Shown: one piece after another, positions 1 to 9,306 of the stretch
Layout of the letters: each line of letters begins with the position of its first letter
How positions within the stretch are numbered: position 1 is the stretch's first letter
Assembly (NCBI GenBank): GCA_934168355.1
Contig: CAKPNI010000005.1
Location: 1-64,000 of the forward strand
Length of the DNA: 64,000 nucleotides
From: an uncultured Clostridia bacterium
Lineage (GTDB): Bacteria; Bacillota; Clostridia; TANB77; CAG-508
Direction of reading: 5' to 3'
Notes under the pieces: generated by a model
Told to the model about the DNA's origin: nothing
What the model saw: only the letters and a program-made list of their open reading frames with translations
Database searches by the model: none
Translations under genes and position numbers: made by a program

Positions 1-1638
1 TAACAATTATTGTTTTGTTAATTTTAGCACGGAATAAGTATTAATATGCTAACAGGGCAAAACGGAATACTAAATAGGGCGTCAGAGGCGAAAGACAAAA
101 CAGGAATATCACAAGAAGAGGAAAGTGTAAAACTTTCAATATCAGATGCATTAACACAAGGATTAGGCTCAATTACAACAGAAAATTTACAAACAGCTTT
201 AACAAATAATGGATTGAAAGGTTCGTTAACTGGAAATGGTCCATGGGTTTATACTGGGGATTATAAAAAATATGATATTGGGACAAGTGGAAGTATGACA
301 AGTAGCGACCAAAATAATAGTTCTAGTGAAAAAATAGTAAAACTAATGGGAAATTATGGTGTGTCAGAAGATGGAAAATTTTTCGAAATGGATGTAGATA
401 TGGAGAATTTATCTTATGAAACTTGGACTGAGGTAAACAAAAAAAGCGAATTAAGTGAAATAGGCAAAATAAAGAAATCAGTTGCTTATAAAGGAATGTT
501 TTTTGTAATAACAGAAAATGGAGATTTATACGGCTGGGGAAACAATGAGGATGGTCAACTAGGTATAGGTAGTGACATGGAAAATCAAGCAAGTCCAGTA
601 AAAGTTACAGGAGTATCAAATGTTGAAGATATATATTGTGGCACAAGTGGTAGTACATTTGTAAAAACAAAGACCGGAGAAGTGTATGCATTTGGTTATA
701 ATAGGTATGGACAATTGGGGATAGGTAACATAACAGACCAAAATATGCCTGTAAAAATTAGTACGTTATCAAATATTAAAGCAATATATATTGGAGATGA
801 TAATTATAATTCATTTGCAGTGACAGAAACAGGAGATGTATATTCTTGGGGAGAAAATCGTAATGGAGGTTTAGGAATAGGCAATACAACAGATCAAAGT
901 GCACCAGTAAAAATCAATGCACTGTCAAATATTAAAGAAATATATACAGATGGATATAGTTCATGGGCTCTTACAAAAACAGGAGAAGTGTATGCATTTG
1001 GTTATAATAGGTATGGACAATTAGGAATAGGTAATACAACAGATCAAAGTGTACCAGTAAAAATCAATGCACTGTCAAATATTAAAGAAATATATACAAA
1101 TGGATATAGCTCATGGGCTCTTACAAAAACAGGGGATGTATATGCTTGGGGAGACAATGAATATGGACAATTAGGAATTGGAATAAAAGGAGATCAACAG
1201 ACCCCCGTAAAACTTAACAGTTTAACAAATATTGAAAAAATATATACAACAGGATATTCTTCATTTGCAAAGACAATTTCAGGAGATATATATGCATGGG
1301 GAAGTAATTCAGGAGATTTAGGAACAGGAAATACGGATTACCAATTAAGTCCAGTAAAAATTAGCCAAGTTTCAAATGTGGATGAAATGATTGTAGATAA
1401 CAAATATGGAACAGCATATGCAAGAACAACTAATAGCAAAATTTATTGTATGTCAGAAGAAAATTATCTTCCAGGAATATTTGATGTTTCGAAACAGGGA
1501 TTGAATTTAGAAGAAAATGATGAAATATGTAATATTGATATAGTTAAATATAAAGGAAATTTAATAGATCAAGTAAAAGTAATAAATACAATACAGGGGC
1601 ATATGTATGTGTATTATATAATGTCTATGCCAGAATAG
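1..1638 (+). CDS. Pseudopilin-leader RCC1-repeat surface protein, 5' end outside window, needs +1 shift at CGG
   Basis: The window opens inside the N-terminal hydrophobic helix. Bases 3-29 read TIIVLLILA; the next codon is CGG (30-32), after which the 0 frame stops within four codons. Skipping the C at 30 gives GISINMLTGQNG, the exact continuation seen in the paralogue at 60040. The body holds six RCC1-type blades of the kind YAFGYNRYGQLGIG, about 50 residues each, which should form a beta-propeller; no catalytic residues are evident. The leader of these proteins resembles type IV pseudopilins (GITLIA...), but without Glu5, so assembly into a fibre is uncertain. Two blades are almost identical at DNA level. 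If the C is an error, this is simply an intact gene cut by the window edge. An internal ATG at 46 exists but would remove the leader. Confidence 0.75.
30..32 (+). other. Candidate +1 recoding site, GCA C GGA
   Basis: The CGG is in frame with the upstream coding TIIVLLILA (3-29). Coding resumes at GGA (31-33), giving the conserved LAGIS of the pseudopilin helix. Zero-frame reading would stop at about 42-44. Confidence 0.7.
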
Positions 1639-1699
1639 TTTATAAAAAATTTTATAAAAGGTTGGTTCAAAAACCGGTCTTTGCACATATGATTCATAT

Positions 1700-1731
1700 A
1701 GGTGATAATATTGTACATATTATCACCTTTT
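1700..1731 (+). terminator. Hairpin terminator after RCC1 gene
   Basis: An 11-bp stem, AGGTGATAATA with TATTATCACCT and a 7-base loop, is followed by a T-rich run. The remaining sequence to 1898 is AT-rich leader of the spoIIA operon in which I see no convincing promoter consensus; a degenerate ACCGGTC piece at 1672-1680 may be a REP remnant. Confidence 0.75.
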
Positions 1732-1898
1732 CATTATTTTATATACCTTCTCTAAAAAAGAATAAAAACTTCCAACTTTGCAAAAAATAAAAAAAATCTC
1801 CACCACCACCACATTCTGACAAAATTTTCCATAAAAAAGTGCTAAACTAAAAAAGATGGACAAACCATCAAAAAATCTAAAGAAAACGAGGAGGTTTT

Positions 1899-2252
1899 AT
1901 GGAAGTTAAGTATTATAGCCAAGAAAAGCTTCTAATATTTAAAATTACAGAGGAAATTGACGAATGTAAAGTAAAAAATATAAGAAGGAGAGCAGATTAT
2001 GAGATTGAGAGATTTATGCCTAAAAGAGTTGTATTTGATTTTGATAGTGTTACTTTCATGGATAGCGCAGGCATTGGAATGGTAATAGGAAGATACAAGC
2101 AAACAGCAATGCTAGGTGGAAAAATGGGCTTGGCAAATTTAACAGAAAGTGTACGCAAAATTTTCGAAATGAGTGGAGTTTTAAAACTCATACCTGAAGT
2201 TGAATTATCAAAAGATTATTTAGAAGAAAACAAGGAGGAAAAAGTTATATGA
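1899..2252 (+). CDS. spoIIAA: Anti-sigma F factor antagonist SpoIIAA
   Basis: A 117-residue single STAS domain. The loop [14 protein letters not shown] (around residue 55) carries the serine that the SpoIIAB kinase phosphorylates in the family. Unphosphorylated SpoIIAA binds SpoIIAB and frees sigma F in the forespore. The start ATG follows GAGGAGG by a good spacing. The stop overlaps the spoIIAB start (ATGA), so the two are translationally coupled, as in other spoIIA operons. The Ser-X-Gly-X-Gly layout and the operon context separate it from general STAS antagonists such as RsbV. Confidence 0.95.
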   Translation: MEVKYYSQEKLLIFKITEEIDECKVKNIRRRADYEIERFMPKRVVFDFDSVTFMDSAGIGMVIGRYKQTAMLGGKMGLANLTESVRKIFEMSGVLKLIPEVELSKDYLEENKEEKVI

Positions 2253-2722
2253 TAAATGAAAATGAGATGAAATTGGAATTCTTAAGTAAATCCAACAATG
2301 AAGCTTTTGCAAGGATAACAGTTGCAGCATTTGTTGCAAGTTTAGACCCTACAATAGAAGAAATATCAGATATAAAAACTGCTGTATCAGAAGCAGTTAC
2401 AAATTCAATAGTCCATGGATATGAAGACAAGCTGGGAGTAATTAATTTAAAATGCAAAATTAGAGATAGAGAAGTAACAATAGAAATATCAGACAATGGA
2501 AAAGGAATAGAAAATATCGAAATGGCAAAACAACCATTATATACAAGCAAGCCAAATTTAGAAAGGTCAGGAATGGGATTTACCATAATGGAAAGTTTTA
2601 TGGATGAACTAAATGTAGAATCTGTTTTAGGTTTAGGAACAAAAGTAACAATGAAAAAAACAATTAAAGAAATACCAAAAGAAGATGGAATAACCACTTT
2701 GGAAGAGGCTCTAAGGGGGTAG
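2249..2722 (+). CDS. spoIIAB: Anti-sigma F factor / SpoIIAA kinase SpoIIAB
   Basis: A 157-residue GHKL-fold ATPase. The N box [10 protein letters not shown], the G1 box DNGKGI and the G2 region [11 protein letters not shown] are all present in order, so ATP binding should be intact. In the family it holds sigma F inactive and phosphorylates SpoIIAA. It overlaps spoIIAA by four bases and is followed after five bases by sigF, the canonical spoIIAA-AB-AC order. Length is close to the usual ~145 residues, with a slightly longer acidic C-terminus. Confidence 0.95.
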   Translation: MINENEMKLEFLSKSNNEAFARITVAAFVASLDPTIEEISDIKTAVSEAVTNSIVHGYEDKLGVINLKCKIRDREVTIEISDNGKGIENIEMAKQPLYTSKPNLERSGMGFTIMESFMDELNVESVLGLGTKVTMKKTIKEIPKEDGITTLEEALRG

Positions 2723-2727
2723 AATAA

Positions 2728-3454
2728 GTGGTAGATGAAATTACAAATGAAATAAAAAGAGCTCAAACAGGTGATAAAGATGCAATGGCAAATTTGGTAG
2801 AAAACAACCAAGGACTCATCTGGAGCATTGTAAAAAGATTTACAGGAAGAGGTTATGAATTAGAGGATTTATATCAAATTGGGATGATAGGTTTTATAAA
2901 ATCAATAAGAAACTTTGACATAAATTTTGAAGTAAAATTATCTACATATGCAGTTCCATATATTTTAGGTGAAGTAAAAAGATTTATAAGAGATGATGGC
3001 CCTATAAAAGTAAGTAGAGGGTTAAAAGATTTAAACAGAAAAATTATAGAATTACAAAAAGAATGGATATCTAAAAAAGGCAGAGAGCCAAGCTTACGGA
3101 GAAATATCAAAAATATTAAAGGTCCCAAAAGAAGAAATTACACTGGCTTTAGATAGTAGTTTGCCAGTAAATTCAATTGAAGAAAATGTGTATTCAAGTG
3201 ATAAAGAGGGAAGTGATTTAAACATTTTAGATACACTAAAAAGTAACAAAGATGAAGCAAATATTATTACAAATAAAATTGTGCTAAATAAAATGATAAA
3301 TTCTCTTGAAAAAAGAGAAAAAGAAATAATTTTACTTAGATATTATAAAGACAAAACACAATCAGAAGTAGGTAAAATTCTAGGAATTTCACAGGTACAG
3401 GTATCAAGAATAGAAAAGAAAATTCTAGAAAAAATGAAAAAAGAATTAGCATAA
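2728..3454 (+). CDS. sigF: Forespore sigma factor sigma F, split by an in-frame CGG needing a +1 shift
   Basis: The gene starts at GTG 2728 behind AAGGGGGT. The first part (to 3096) has sigma-70 region 2 (LEDLYQIGMIGFIKSIRNFD; LSTYAVPYILGEVKRFIRDD) and enters region 3. At CGG 3097-3099 the zero frame goes out of register and stops at 3156. Skipping the C gives REPSLGEISKILKVPKEEI, the normal region 3 sequence, and runs through region 4 (LLRYYKDKTQSEVGKILGIS) to 3454. The reconstituted protein is 241 residues, close to the usual ~250. The frame offset, the gene order and full downstream conservation show one gene. Either CGG is recoded or the C is an error; a decayed gene is less likely because both halves look fully conserved. 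Confidence 0.9.
3097..3099 (+). other. Candidate +1 recoding site in sigF, TTA C GGA
   Basis: CGG is in frame with the upstream half of sigF. The downstream half is in the +1 frame beginning GGA (3098-3100). The join reads SLGEIS, matching the family pattern at the start of the region 3 helix. Confidence 0.85.
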
Positions 3455-3505
3455 TTTAAAATAAAAAACATAGTAATGTACAAAGAAAAATAAGGAGCAC
3501 TATAG

Positions 3506-4513
3506 ATGAAAAAATTTTTAAAGTATGTTTTAATTTTCATTTTTATAATAATAGTATTGCCTAATTTGTGTACTAAAAAAAGGAAGAAACAAAATGTACA
3601 AACATCTGAAACAACCAAAGAAGAAAAGCAAGAAACTGAAAAATATGATTATTCTAAATATAAAACAATAAAGCTATATCATGCAAAAACTAGCCAAACA
3701 GAAGAACTTTCACTTGATGATTATCTATATGGAGTAGTATCAAGCGAAATGCCTGCAAGTTTTGAAAAAGAAGCTTTAAAAGCCCAAGCAATTGTTGCAA
3801 GGACATATACAATTTATCAAATTACTAAATCAAAAGGAAAACATGGAGATGCAGATATTTGTGATGATTACAAATGTTGCCAAGCATGGATTTCAAAAGA
3901 GGACAGACTTGCAAAGTGGAGTGAAAATGATGCAGAAGCTAATTGGAACAAAATTGTAGAAGCGGTTGATTCAACACAAGGAAAAATAATTACATATAAT
4001 GGTAGCCCAATAGATGCATTTTTCCATTCTAATAGTGGAGGTACAACAGAAACAGCAAGCAATGTTTGGGGTGGAGATAATTTTCCATATTTACAAAGTG
4101 TGCAAACTTCAGGAGAAGATGGATATACCCAGTATTCTTCTGAAGTAGAATTTTCACAAAGCGAGTTTATAGATAAGATAAAAACAAAACATCCAGATTT
4201 TGAAATTGATTTTAATGATAATTCTTGTGTTCAGATTTTAGAGTACACTGAGAGTGGAAGAATTAGAACTATTAAGTTTGGCAATATTCAAATTGCAGGA
4301 ACAGAAGCTAGAACATTGCTTGGTCTTAAATCTACTAATTTTTCCTTTGAGATTGTTGATGGCAAAATTAAATTTAAAGTTTTAGGTTATGGACATGGAG
4401 TTGGAATGAGCCAGACAGGAGCTGATAGTATGGCAAAGGCTGGTAGCAGTGCTGAAGAAATTATTAAGCATTTTTATAGTGGGGTCGAAATAAGTTTTGT
4501 AAATGATTTGTAG
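3506..4513 (+). CDS. spoIID: Stage II sporulation protein D (peptidoglycan lytic enzyme)
   Basis: 335 residues with one N-terminal membrane helix (about residues 5-22), a charged linker, then the SpoIID/LytB domain. Diagnostic stretches are DDYLYGVVSSEMPASF, ALKAQAIVARTYT, FFHSNSGGTTE and GYGHGVGMSQTGA near the C-terminus. In sporulating Firmicutes SpoIID is a lytic transglycosylase acting with SpoIIP in engulfment. It lies 51 bases downstream of sigF in the same direction, with AAGGAG before the ATG. In other species spoIID is read by sigma E; no clear promoter is visible here. Confidence 0.92.
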   Translation: MKKFLKYVLIFIFIIIVLPNLCTKKRKKQNVQTSETTKEEKQETEKYDYSKYKTIKLYHAKTSQTEELSLDDYLYGVVSSEMPASFEKEALKAQAIVARTYTIYQITKSKGKHGDADICDDYKCCQAWISKEDRLAKWSENDAEANWNKIVEAVDSTQGKIITYNGSPIDAFFHSNSGGTTETASNVWGGDNFPYLQSVQTSGEDGYTQYSSEVEFSQSEFIDKIKTKHPDFEIDFNDNSCVQILEYTESGRIRTIKFGNIQIAGTEARTLLGLKSTNFSFEIVDGKIKFKVLGYGHGVGMSQTGADSMAKAGSSAEEIIKHFYSGVEISFVNDL

Positions 4514-4561
4514 ATGAGTTATCTTAATAAAATCTTTACTCTTTTTTGACCACAATTACTA

Positions 4562-4590
4562 TTGCAATTTTTAGAAAACTATAATATAAT
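4562..4590 (+). promoter_or_regulatory. Sigma-A-type promoter for the PBP gene
   Basis: TTGCAA (4562-4567), 17-bp spacer, TATAAT (4585-4590). Transcription would start near 4597, leaving a leader of about 95 bases before the likely PBP start. Confidence 0.7.
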
Positions 4591-4661
4591 AGAACCGTCA
4601 AAAAAAGACAAAAAATGCTTAAATCAGCATATTTAGGCTCATCAAAAAAGAAGGGAGGAAT

Positions 4662-4685
4662 ATGCCAGAAAAAACTGACATATAA
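4662..4685 (+). CDS. Seven-codon leader peptide upstream of the PBP gene (MPEKTDI)
   Basis: The strongest ribosome site of this transcript, AAGGGAGG (4651-4658), precedes ATG 4662, which opens a frame of only seven codons ending TAA at 4683-4685. The PBP ATG at 4693 lacks its own Shine-Dalgarno sequence and starts seven bases after this stop, so coupling by reinitiation is plausible. Alternatively the ribosome site serves an undetected frame fusion. Nothing else identifies a function. Confidence 0.4.
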   Translation: MPEKTDI

Positions 4686-4692
4686 CGAAAAA

Positions 4693-7380
4693 ATGAGTAA
4701 TAAAAAAAGAACAAATAAAAAACATGACAAAAACGAATTAGTAAAAACAAACAAAAAGAAATTCATGGCAAAACATCCAAAACTAGCAATAGCACTAAAA
4801 ATAATATTATTAGTAATAGTAATGGTAGCAGTTGTAGGCACAGGAGTTGTAGTTGGAATGTTATATGGAGGCTGGGGCGATGACTTCGAAATAACAAAAG
4901 AAGAATTAGTTATAGGTTCTTCGAACTCAGTTGTATTAGATAAAGACGGAAACAAGCTTGCAGAACTAAGTGGAGATGAAAATAGAAAAATCATAAAACT
5001 AGATCAAATGCCAGAAAATCTTAAAAACGCATATGTTGCAATAGAAGATGAAAGATTTTACAAGCATAATGGAGTAGACTTTAAAAGAACAGCAGCAGCG
5101 GTTGTACAATATGTAATTCATGCAGGAAAATCATCATTTGGTGGTAGTACAATAACACAACAATTAGTAAAAAATATAACAAAAGATGATGAAAGGTCTG
5201 GAAAAGAAGGAGTAATCAGAAAGATAAAAGAATGGGCAAAAGCATATCAAATAGAAAGAATGCTTTCAAAAGACCAAATACTTGAATTATATTTAAACAT
5301 AATATTTGTTGGAGGAAGCAACAATTTGGGTGTAGAAGTTGGAGCAGAATATTATTTCAACAAATCTGCATCAGATTTAGATTTGGCAGAATGCGCATTT
5401 TTAGCAGGAATTAATAATTCACCTAATTCATACAATCCTTATGGAGAAAAAGACAGGTCAGACTTAATTAAAAAAAGAACAAAAACAGTACTAGGAAAAA
5501 TGCTAGAACTAAGAATGGTTGAGCAAAATGAATATGATGAAGCTGTAAAAAAAGTAGAAGATGGATTACCATTCCAAAAAGCTGAAAACTTAGGCTCTGT
5601 ATATTCATATCATACAGATGCAACAATATCACAAGTAATAGAAGATGTTGCAAAAGAAAAAGGAATTTCAAAAAGTTTAGCATCTACATATGTATATAGT
5701 AGTGGTCTTACAATTTATTCTACACAAGATACTGCACTTCAATCTAAAATGGATGAAGTTATGGTAAATAACAGTAAAGACTATGTAAGAAAATCTAAAA
5801 AGGTAGATGGTGCAACATCACAATCTGCAATGGTAATAATAGACAATGAAACAGGTTATGTTGTAGGAGTTGAGGGTGGACTTGGAGAAAAAAATGAATC
5901 AAGGGGATTAAACAGAGCAACACAAAGTCCAAGACAAACAGGTTCATCAATCAAGCCATTAACATCATTAGTACCGGGAATAAATGAGGGAGTAATTACA
6001 CCTGCTACAATTTATGATGATGATTCAACAGATTTTGGAATAAAAGGATGGACACCAAAAGATTATAATGCATTTAAGGGACTAATAACAGTTAGAAGTG
6101 CAATAACAACATCTCAAAATATACCATTTATAAAAGTAGTTGATGAATTAACACCTGCAAAATCAGCTGAATACCTAGAAAGAATGGGAGTATCAACAAT
6201 TCAAGATACAGATAAATCAAGTTTAGCAGCTGTATCAATTGGTGGATTTACTACAGGTATAACACCACTAGAAATGGCAGGAGCCTATGCTACAATTGCA
6301 AATAATGGAGTATATAGAAGACCAATGTTCTATACAAAAGTTACAGACCCAGATGGAAATACTGTTTTAGAGGGAAAACAAGATAGTGAAGAAGTAATAT
6401 CAGAACAAGCAGCATATGTAATAAAAAGTTTACTAAAATCAGTTGTAGAAGATAGCGCAGGTACTGCAAAATACTGTAAAATATCAGGAATAGATGTAGC
6501 AGCAAAAACAGGAACCACAAACAGCAATTATGATAAATGGCTATGTGGATTTACAAATTACTATACAGCAGCTACATGGTATGGATTTGACCAAAACGAA
6601 GAAGTAACAGGCTCAAACAATGTTGCAGGAAGAATTTGGTCAGCAGTTATGTCAAAAGTACATTCAGGAAAAGACAAATCAACATTTAACCAACCATCAG
6701 GAGTTGTTACAGAAACAATATGTAGAGTTTCAGGTAAAAAAGCAACAAGTAAATGTACAGATACATATCAAGAAGTATTTGTAGAAGGAAAAGTACCGGG
6801 TGATTGTGATGGACATTCAAATTCGGTTCAGGTATGTAGTGAAACAGGTTTACTTGCAAATGAATATTGCCCTAATAAAATAACGAAATATCATTCATAT
6901 ACAGTTGAAAAAGAAAGATTAGGATTATGGAAAACAAATGGAACATCTTCAAGTGCTCCAACAACATATTGTACTGTGCATAATGCATCAAACACCGGAA
7001 GTTCTAATAAAAATAATGATAGTGAACCAACAATTACTTTAAATGGAGATAGTCACATAACATTAAATGAAGGAGACACTTACACAGAACAAGGTGCAAC
7101 AGCAAAAGATGATAAAGATGGAGATATATCAAGTAAAATATCAATATCAGGTTCAGTAAATACATCAAAAGCAGGAAAATATACAATAACATATTCTGTA
7201 AAAAATTCAAATGGAAAAACAGTAACAAAAACTAGAACAATAACTGTAAAAGCAAAAGAAATAGTAAAAGAGCCAGATAAGAAACCAGATGAAAATACAA
7301 CAGGAGATAAAAATACAACGCCAGATAATTCTAATACATCAAGCAATGAAACTTCGAATGAAAATGAAACTAGTGAATAA
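4693..7380 (+). CDS. Class A penicillin-binding protein (PBP1A type) with C-terminal Ig-like domain
   Basis: About 895 residues, inserted in the membrane by one helix (about residues 33-58) after a Lys-rich cytoplasmic tail. The GT51 glycosyltransferase domain shows EDERFYKHNGVD and GGSTITQQLVKN. The transpeptidase domain has the SxxK motif in GSSIKPLT, SQN (TTSQNIPF) and KTG in AAKTGTTNSNYDKW. A Cys-containing linker follows, then an Ig-like DUF5011-type module (about 775-850) and an Asn/Thr/Glu-rich tail. It polymerises and cross-links peptidoglycan outside the cell. An upstream ATG at 4615 is in frame but has no ribosome site; 4693 is preferred because of the leader peptide arrangement. 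It is transcribed from its own promoter. Confidence 0.9.
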   Translation: MSNKKRTNKKHDKNELVKTNKKKFMAKHPKLAIALKIILLVIVMVAVVGTGVVVGMLYGGWGDDFEITKEELVIGSSNSVVLDKDGNKLAELSGDENRKIIKLDQMPENLKNAYVAIEDERFYKHNGVDFKRTAAAVVQYVIHAGKSSFGGSTITQQLVKNITKDDERSGKEGVIRKIKEWAKAYQIERMLSKDQILELYLNIIFVGGSNNLGVEVGAEYYFNKSASDLDLAECAFLAGINNSPNSYNPYGEKDRSDLIKKRTKTVLGKMLELRMVEQNEYDEAVKKVEDGLPFQKAENLGSVYSYHTDATISQVIEDVAKEKGISKSLASTYVYSSGLTIYSTQDTALQSKMDEVMVNNSKDYVRKSKKVDGATSQSAMVIIDNETGYVVGVEGGLGEKNESRGLNRATQSPRQTGSSIKPLTSLVPGINEGVITPATIYDDDSTDFGIKGWTPKDYNAFKGLITVRSAITTSQNIPFIKVVDELTPAKSAEYLERMGVSTIQDTDKSSLAAVSIGGFTTGITPLEMAGAYATIANNGVYRRPMFYTKVTDPDGNTVLEGKQDSEEVISEQAAYVIKSLLKSVVEDSAGTAKYCKISGIDVAAKTGTTNSNYDKWLCGFTNYYTAATWYGFDQNEEVTGSNNVAGRIWSAVMSKVHSGKDKSTFNQPSGVVTETICRVSGKKATSKCTDTYQEVFVEGKVPGDCDGHSNSVQVCSETGLLANEYCPNKITKYHSYTVEKERLGLWKTNGTSSSAPTTYCTVHNASNTGSSNKNNDSEPTITLNGDSHITLNEGDTYTEQGATAKDDKDGDISSKISISGSVNTSKAGKYTITYSVKNSNGKTVTKTRTITVKAKEIVKEPDKKPDENTTGDKNTTPDNSNTSSNETSNENETSE

Positions 7381-7384
7381 AAAA

Positions 7385-7412
7385 AGGATACAGTAAAAAT
7401 TTGCTGTATCCT
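7385..7412 (+). terminator. Stem-loop between the PBP gene and cysS
   Basis: AGGATACAG pairs with CTGTATCCT across a 10-base loop. There is no U tract after it, so it may be a weak terminator or an RNA processing/stability hairpin. Confidence 0.45.
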
Positions 7413-7438
7413 AATAAAATAAAAGGAAGTGATAGACA

Positions 7439-8818
7439 GTGGATATATATTTTTACAACACTTTGACCAAAAACAAAGAAAGATTTGAGCCAATAAACAA
7501 AGAAGAAGTTAGAATGTACTCATGTGGTCCAACAGTATATAAAGATGCATCAATTGGAAATATGAGAACATATATAATGAATGATATAATAAGAAGAGTA
7601 CTTAAATATAATGGATACAAAGTAAAACATGCAATGAATATAACAGATGTAGGACATTTAGTATCAGATGCAGATGAGGGCGAAGACAAGATGCTTAAAT
7701 CAGCTAGAGAAATGCAAAAGTCTCCATATGAAATTGCAGAATATTATACAAAATTATTTATGGAAGATTTGGCAAAATTAAATGTAGAAACACCAGAAGT
7801 GGTATGTAAAGCAACAGACCATATTACAGATATGATAAAATATGTTCAAAAATTATTGGAAAAAGGATATGCATATGAAACTTCAACAGCAATATATTTT
7901 GATGTATCAAAATTAGATGAATATGGAATATTATCTGGAATAAAACTAGAAGACCAAAAAGCAGGAGCAAGAGTTGATGTAGATACAGAAAAAAGAAATC
8001 CATATGATTTTGCATTATGGATAAAAGCCAAGCCAAATCACATAATGAAATGGGAGAGCCCATGGGGATTATCATACCCGGGATGGCATATAGAATGTTC
8101 AGCAATGGGACAAAAATATTTAGGAGAACAATTTGATATCCATACAGGAGGAATTGACCTAATTCCAACACACCACGAAAACGAAATTGCACAAAGCAAA
8201 GGTGCTTGTGGCAAGATACCAGCTAGATTTTGGATACATGGTGAATACCTTTTAATAAATGGTGGAAAAATGTCAAAAAGTTTAAATAATGTTTATTTAT
8301 TAAAAGATATTATAGAAAAAGGATATGACCCATTAACATATAGATTATTTACATATTCTAGTAGTTATAGAACAAAATTAAACTTTACATGGGAGGCAAT
8401 TGATGCAAACCAAAAGGCTTTAGATAAATTAAGGGCTGGATATCAAAAACATCTTTCTGGAAATGAAAGTGTATCAGATGAAGAGACTGTAGCATATGAA
8501 GAAGCTTTTCATAAGGCTATAAATGATGATTTAAATATGCCCCTTGCAATGAGTGTGGTTTGGGATGTTGTGAAGAATCCTAAGAAGTCTAAAAAGTTAG
8601 CTGAGCTTTTGAGGAAGTTTGATAGTGTTTTGGCTTTGAGTTTGGATAAAAAATCTGATGTAGAAGAAATACCTGAAGAAGTTATTAGGCTTGCAGAAGA
8701 AAGATTAAAGGCAAGAGCTGAGAAGAACTGGGCTGAATCTGATAGGCTTAGGAGTGAAATTTCAGCTTTGGGCTATAGTATAAAGGATAGTAAAGATGGG
8801 TATGAATTGAGCCATTAA
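7439..8818 (+). CDS. cysS: Cysteinyl-tRNA synthetase
   Basis: 459 residues of class I synthetase type. The zinc and ATP site begins CGPTVYKDASIGNMRTY (HIGH-like motif as SIGN). The zinc ligand regions WHIECSAMG and THHENEIAQS and the KMSKS loop GGKMSKSLNN are all present, followed by the DALR-type helical region. It attaches Cys to tRNA-Cys in the cytoplasm. Start is GTG 7439, nine bases after AAGGAAG. It follows the PBP gene closely but behind a stem-loop. Confidence 0.95.
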   Translation: MDIYFYNTLTKNKERFEPINKEEVRMYSCGPTVYKDASIGNMRTYIMNDIIRRVLKYNGYKVKHAMNITDVGHLVSDADEGEDKMLKSAREMQKSPYEIAEYYTKLFMEDLAKLNVETPEVVCKATDHITDMIKYVQKLLEKGYAYETSTAIYFDVSKLDEYGILSGIKLEDQKAGARVDVDTEKRNPYDFALWIKAKPNHIMKWESPWGLSYPGWHIECSAMGQKYLGEQFDIHTGGIDLIPTHHENEIAQSKGACGKIPARFWIHGEYLLINGGKMSKSLNNVYLLKDIIEKGYDPLTYRLFTYSSSYRTKLNFTWEAIDANQKALDKLRAGYQKHLSGNESVSDEETVAYEEAFHKAINDDLNMPLAMSVVWDVVKNPKKSKKLAELLRKFDSVLALSLDKKSDVEEIPEEVIRLAEERLKARAEKNWAESDRLRSEISALGYSIKDSKDGYELSH

Positions 8819-8822
8819 AAAA

Positions 8823-8888
8823 TGTCTCATTTGGACCGGTTCTTTTTGGGACATTTTGTAAAAAGAATTGTCTCCAATACGAAAAAAA
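8823..8888 (+). repeat. REP-like GGACCGGTTCTTTT element
   Basis: TTGGACCGGTTCTTTTTGGGAC and the flank CCAATACGAAAAAA match the intergenic family described at 9711, 12532 and 20950, but this copy is degenerate and its arms pair imperfectly. Confidence 0.5.
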
Positions 8889-8910
8889 TGGAAGATTTGA
8901 GGATAATTAA

Positions 8911-9306
8911 ATGAATTTTGAATCGATTAAAAAAAGATTAATAGACGATTTTGAATGCGAAGCTATAATATTGTTTGGAAGTTTTGCTAGAGGAACACAA
9001 AACGAAAAAAGCGATATAGATATTGCATTCAAATCAAAAAGAAAAATTAGCAAAAAAGAGATTTTTGAAGAAAAGATTTTGCTAGAAGATATATCAAAAA
9101 GAGACATTGATTTAGTTAGCTTAGACGAAATAAATGATGATTTTAGGTATGAAATATTAATGAATGGAAAAGAGCTATATTGCGAGGATAAAACAAAATT
9201 TGATTTATATAAAATAGATATGTTTAGAGAGTATATAGATTTAAATGAAAATAGACTTTCAATAATAGAGAGAGTAAAAAAAGGAGGTACAATATATGGA
9301 AAATAA
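8911..9306 (+). CDS. MntA-type minimal nucleotidyltransferase (putative antitoxin)
   Basis: 131 residues. The polymerase-beta-type nucleotidyltransferase signature IILFGSFARGTQNEKSDIDI gives the GS motif and the DxD metal site; IDLVSLDE supplies a third acidic position. In characterised MntA/HepT pairs this protein AMPylates and silences the HEPN toxin. It overlaps the next frame by 11 bases, so the pair is co-translated. The order (nucleotidyltransferase first) differs from many HEPN-first pairs. A general DNA-beta-like transferase is the fallback call. Confidence 0.8.
   Translation: MNFESIKKRLIDDFECEAIILFGSFARGTQNEKSDIDIAFKSKRKISKKEIFEEKILLEDISKRDIDLVSLDEINDDFRYEILMNGKELYCEDKTKFDLYKIDMFREYIDLNENRLSIIERVKKGGTIYGK

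Noticed and set aside
500..1400. CRISPR-like or tandem non-coding repeats
   Set aside because: The 150-base periodicity is that of RCC1 blades in a coding frame with degenerate codons; there are no spacers or cas genes.
3161..3454. A separate short sigma-like protein (region 4 only)
   Set aside because: The frame is open up to CGG 3097 and gives the missing half of sigma F; no ribosome site precedes it.
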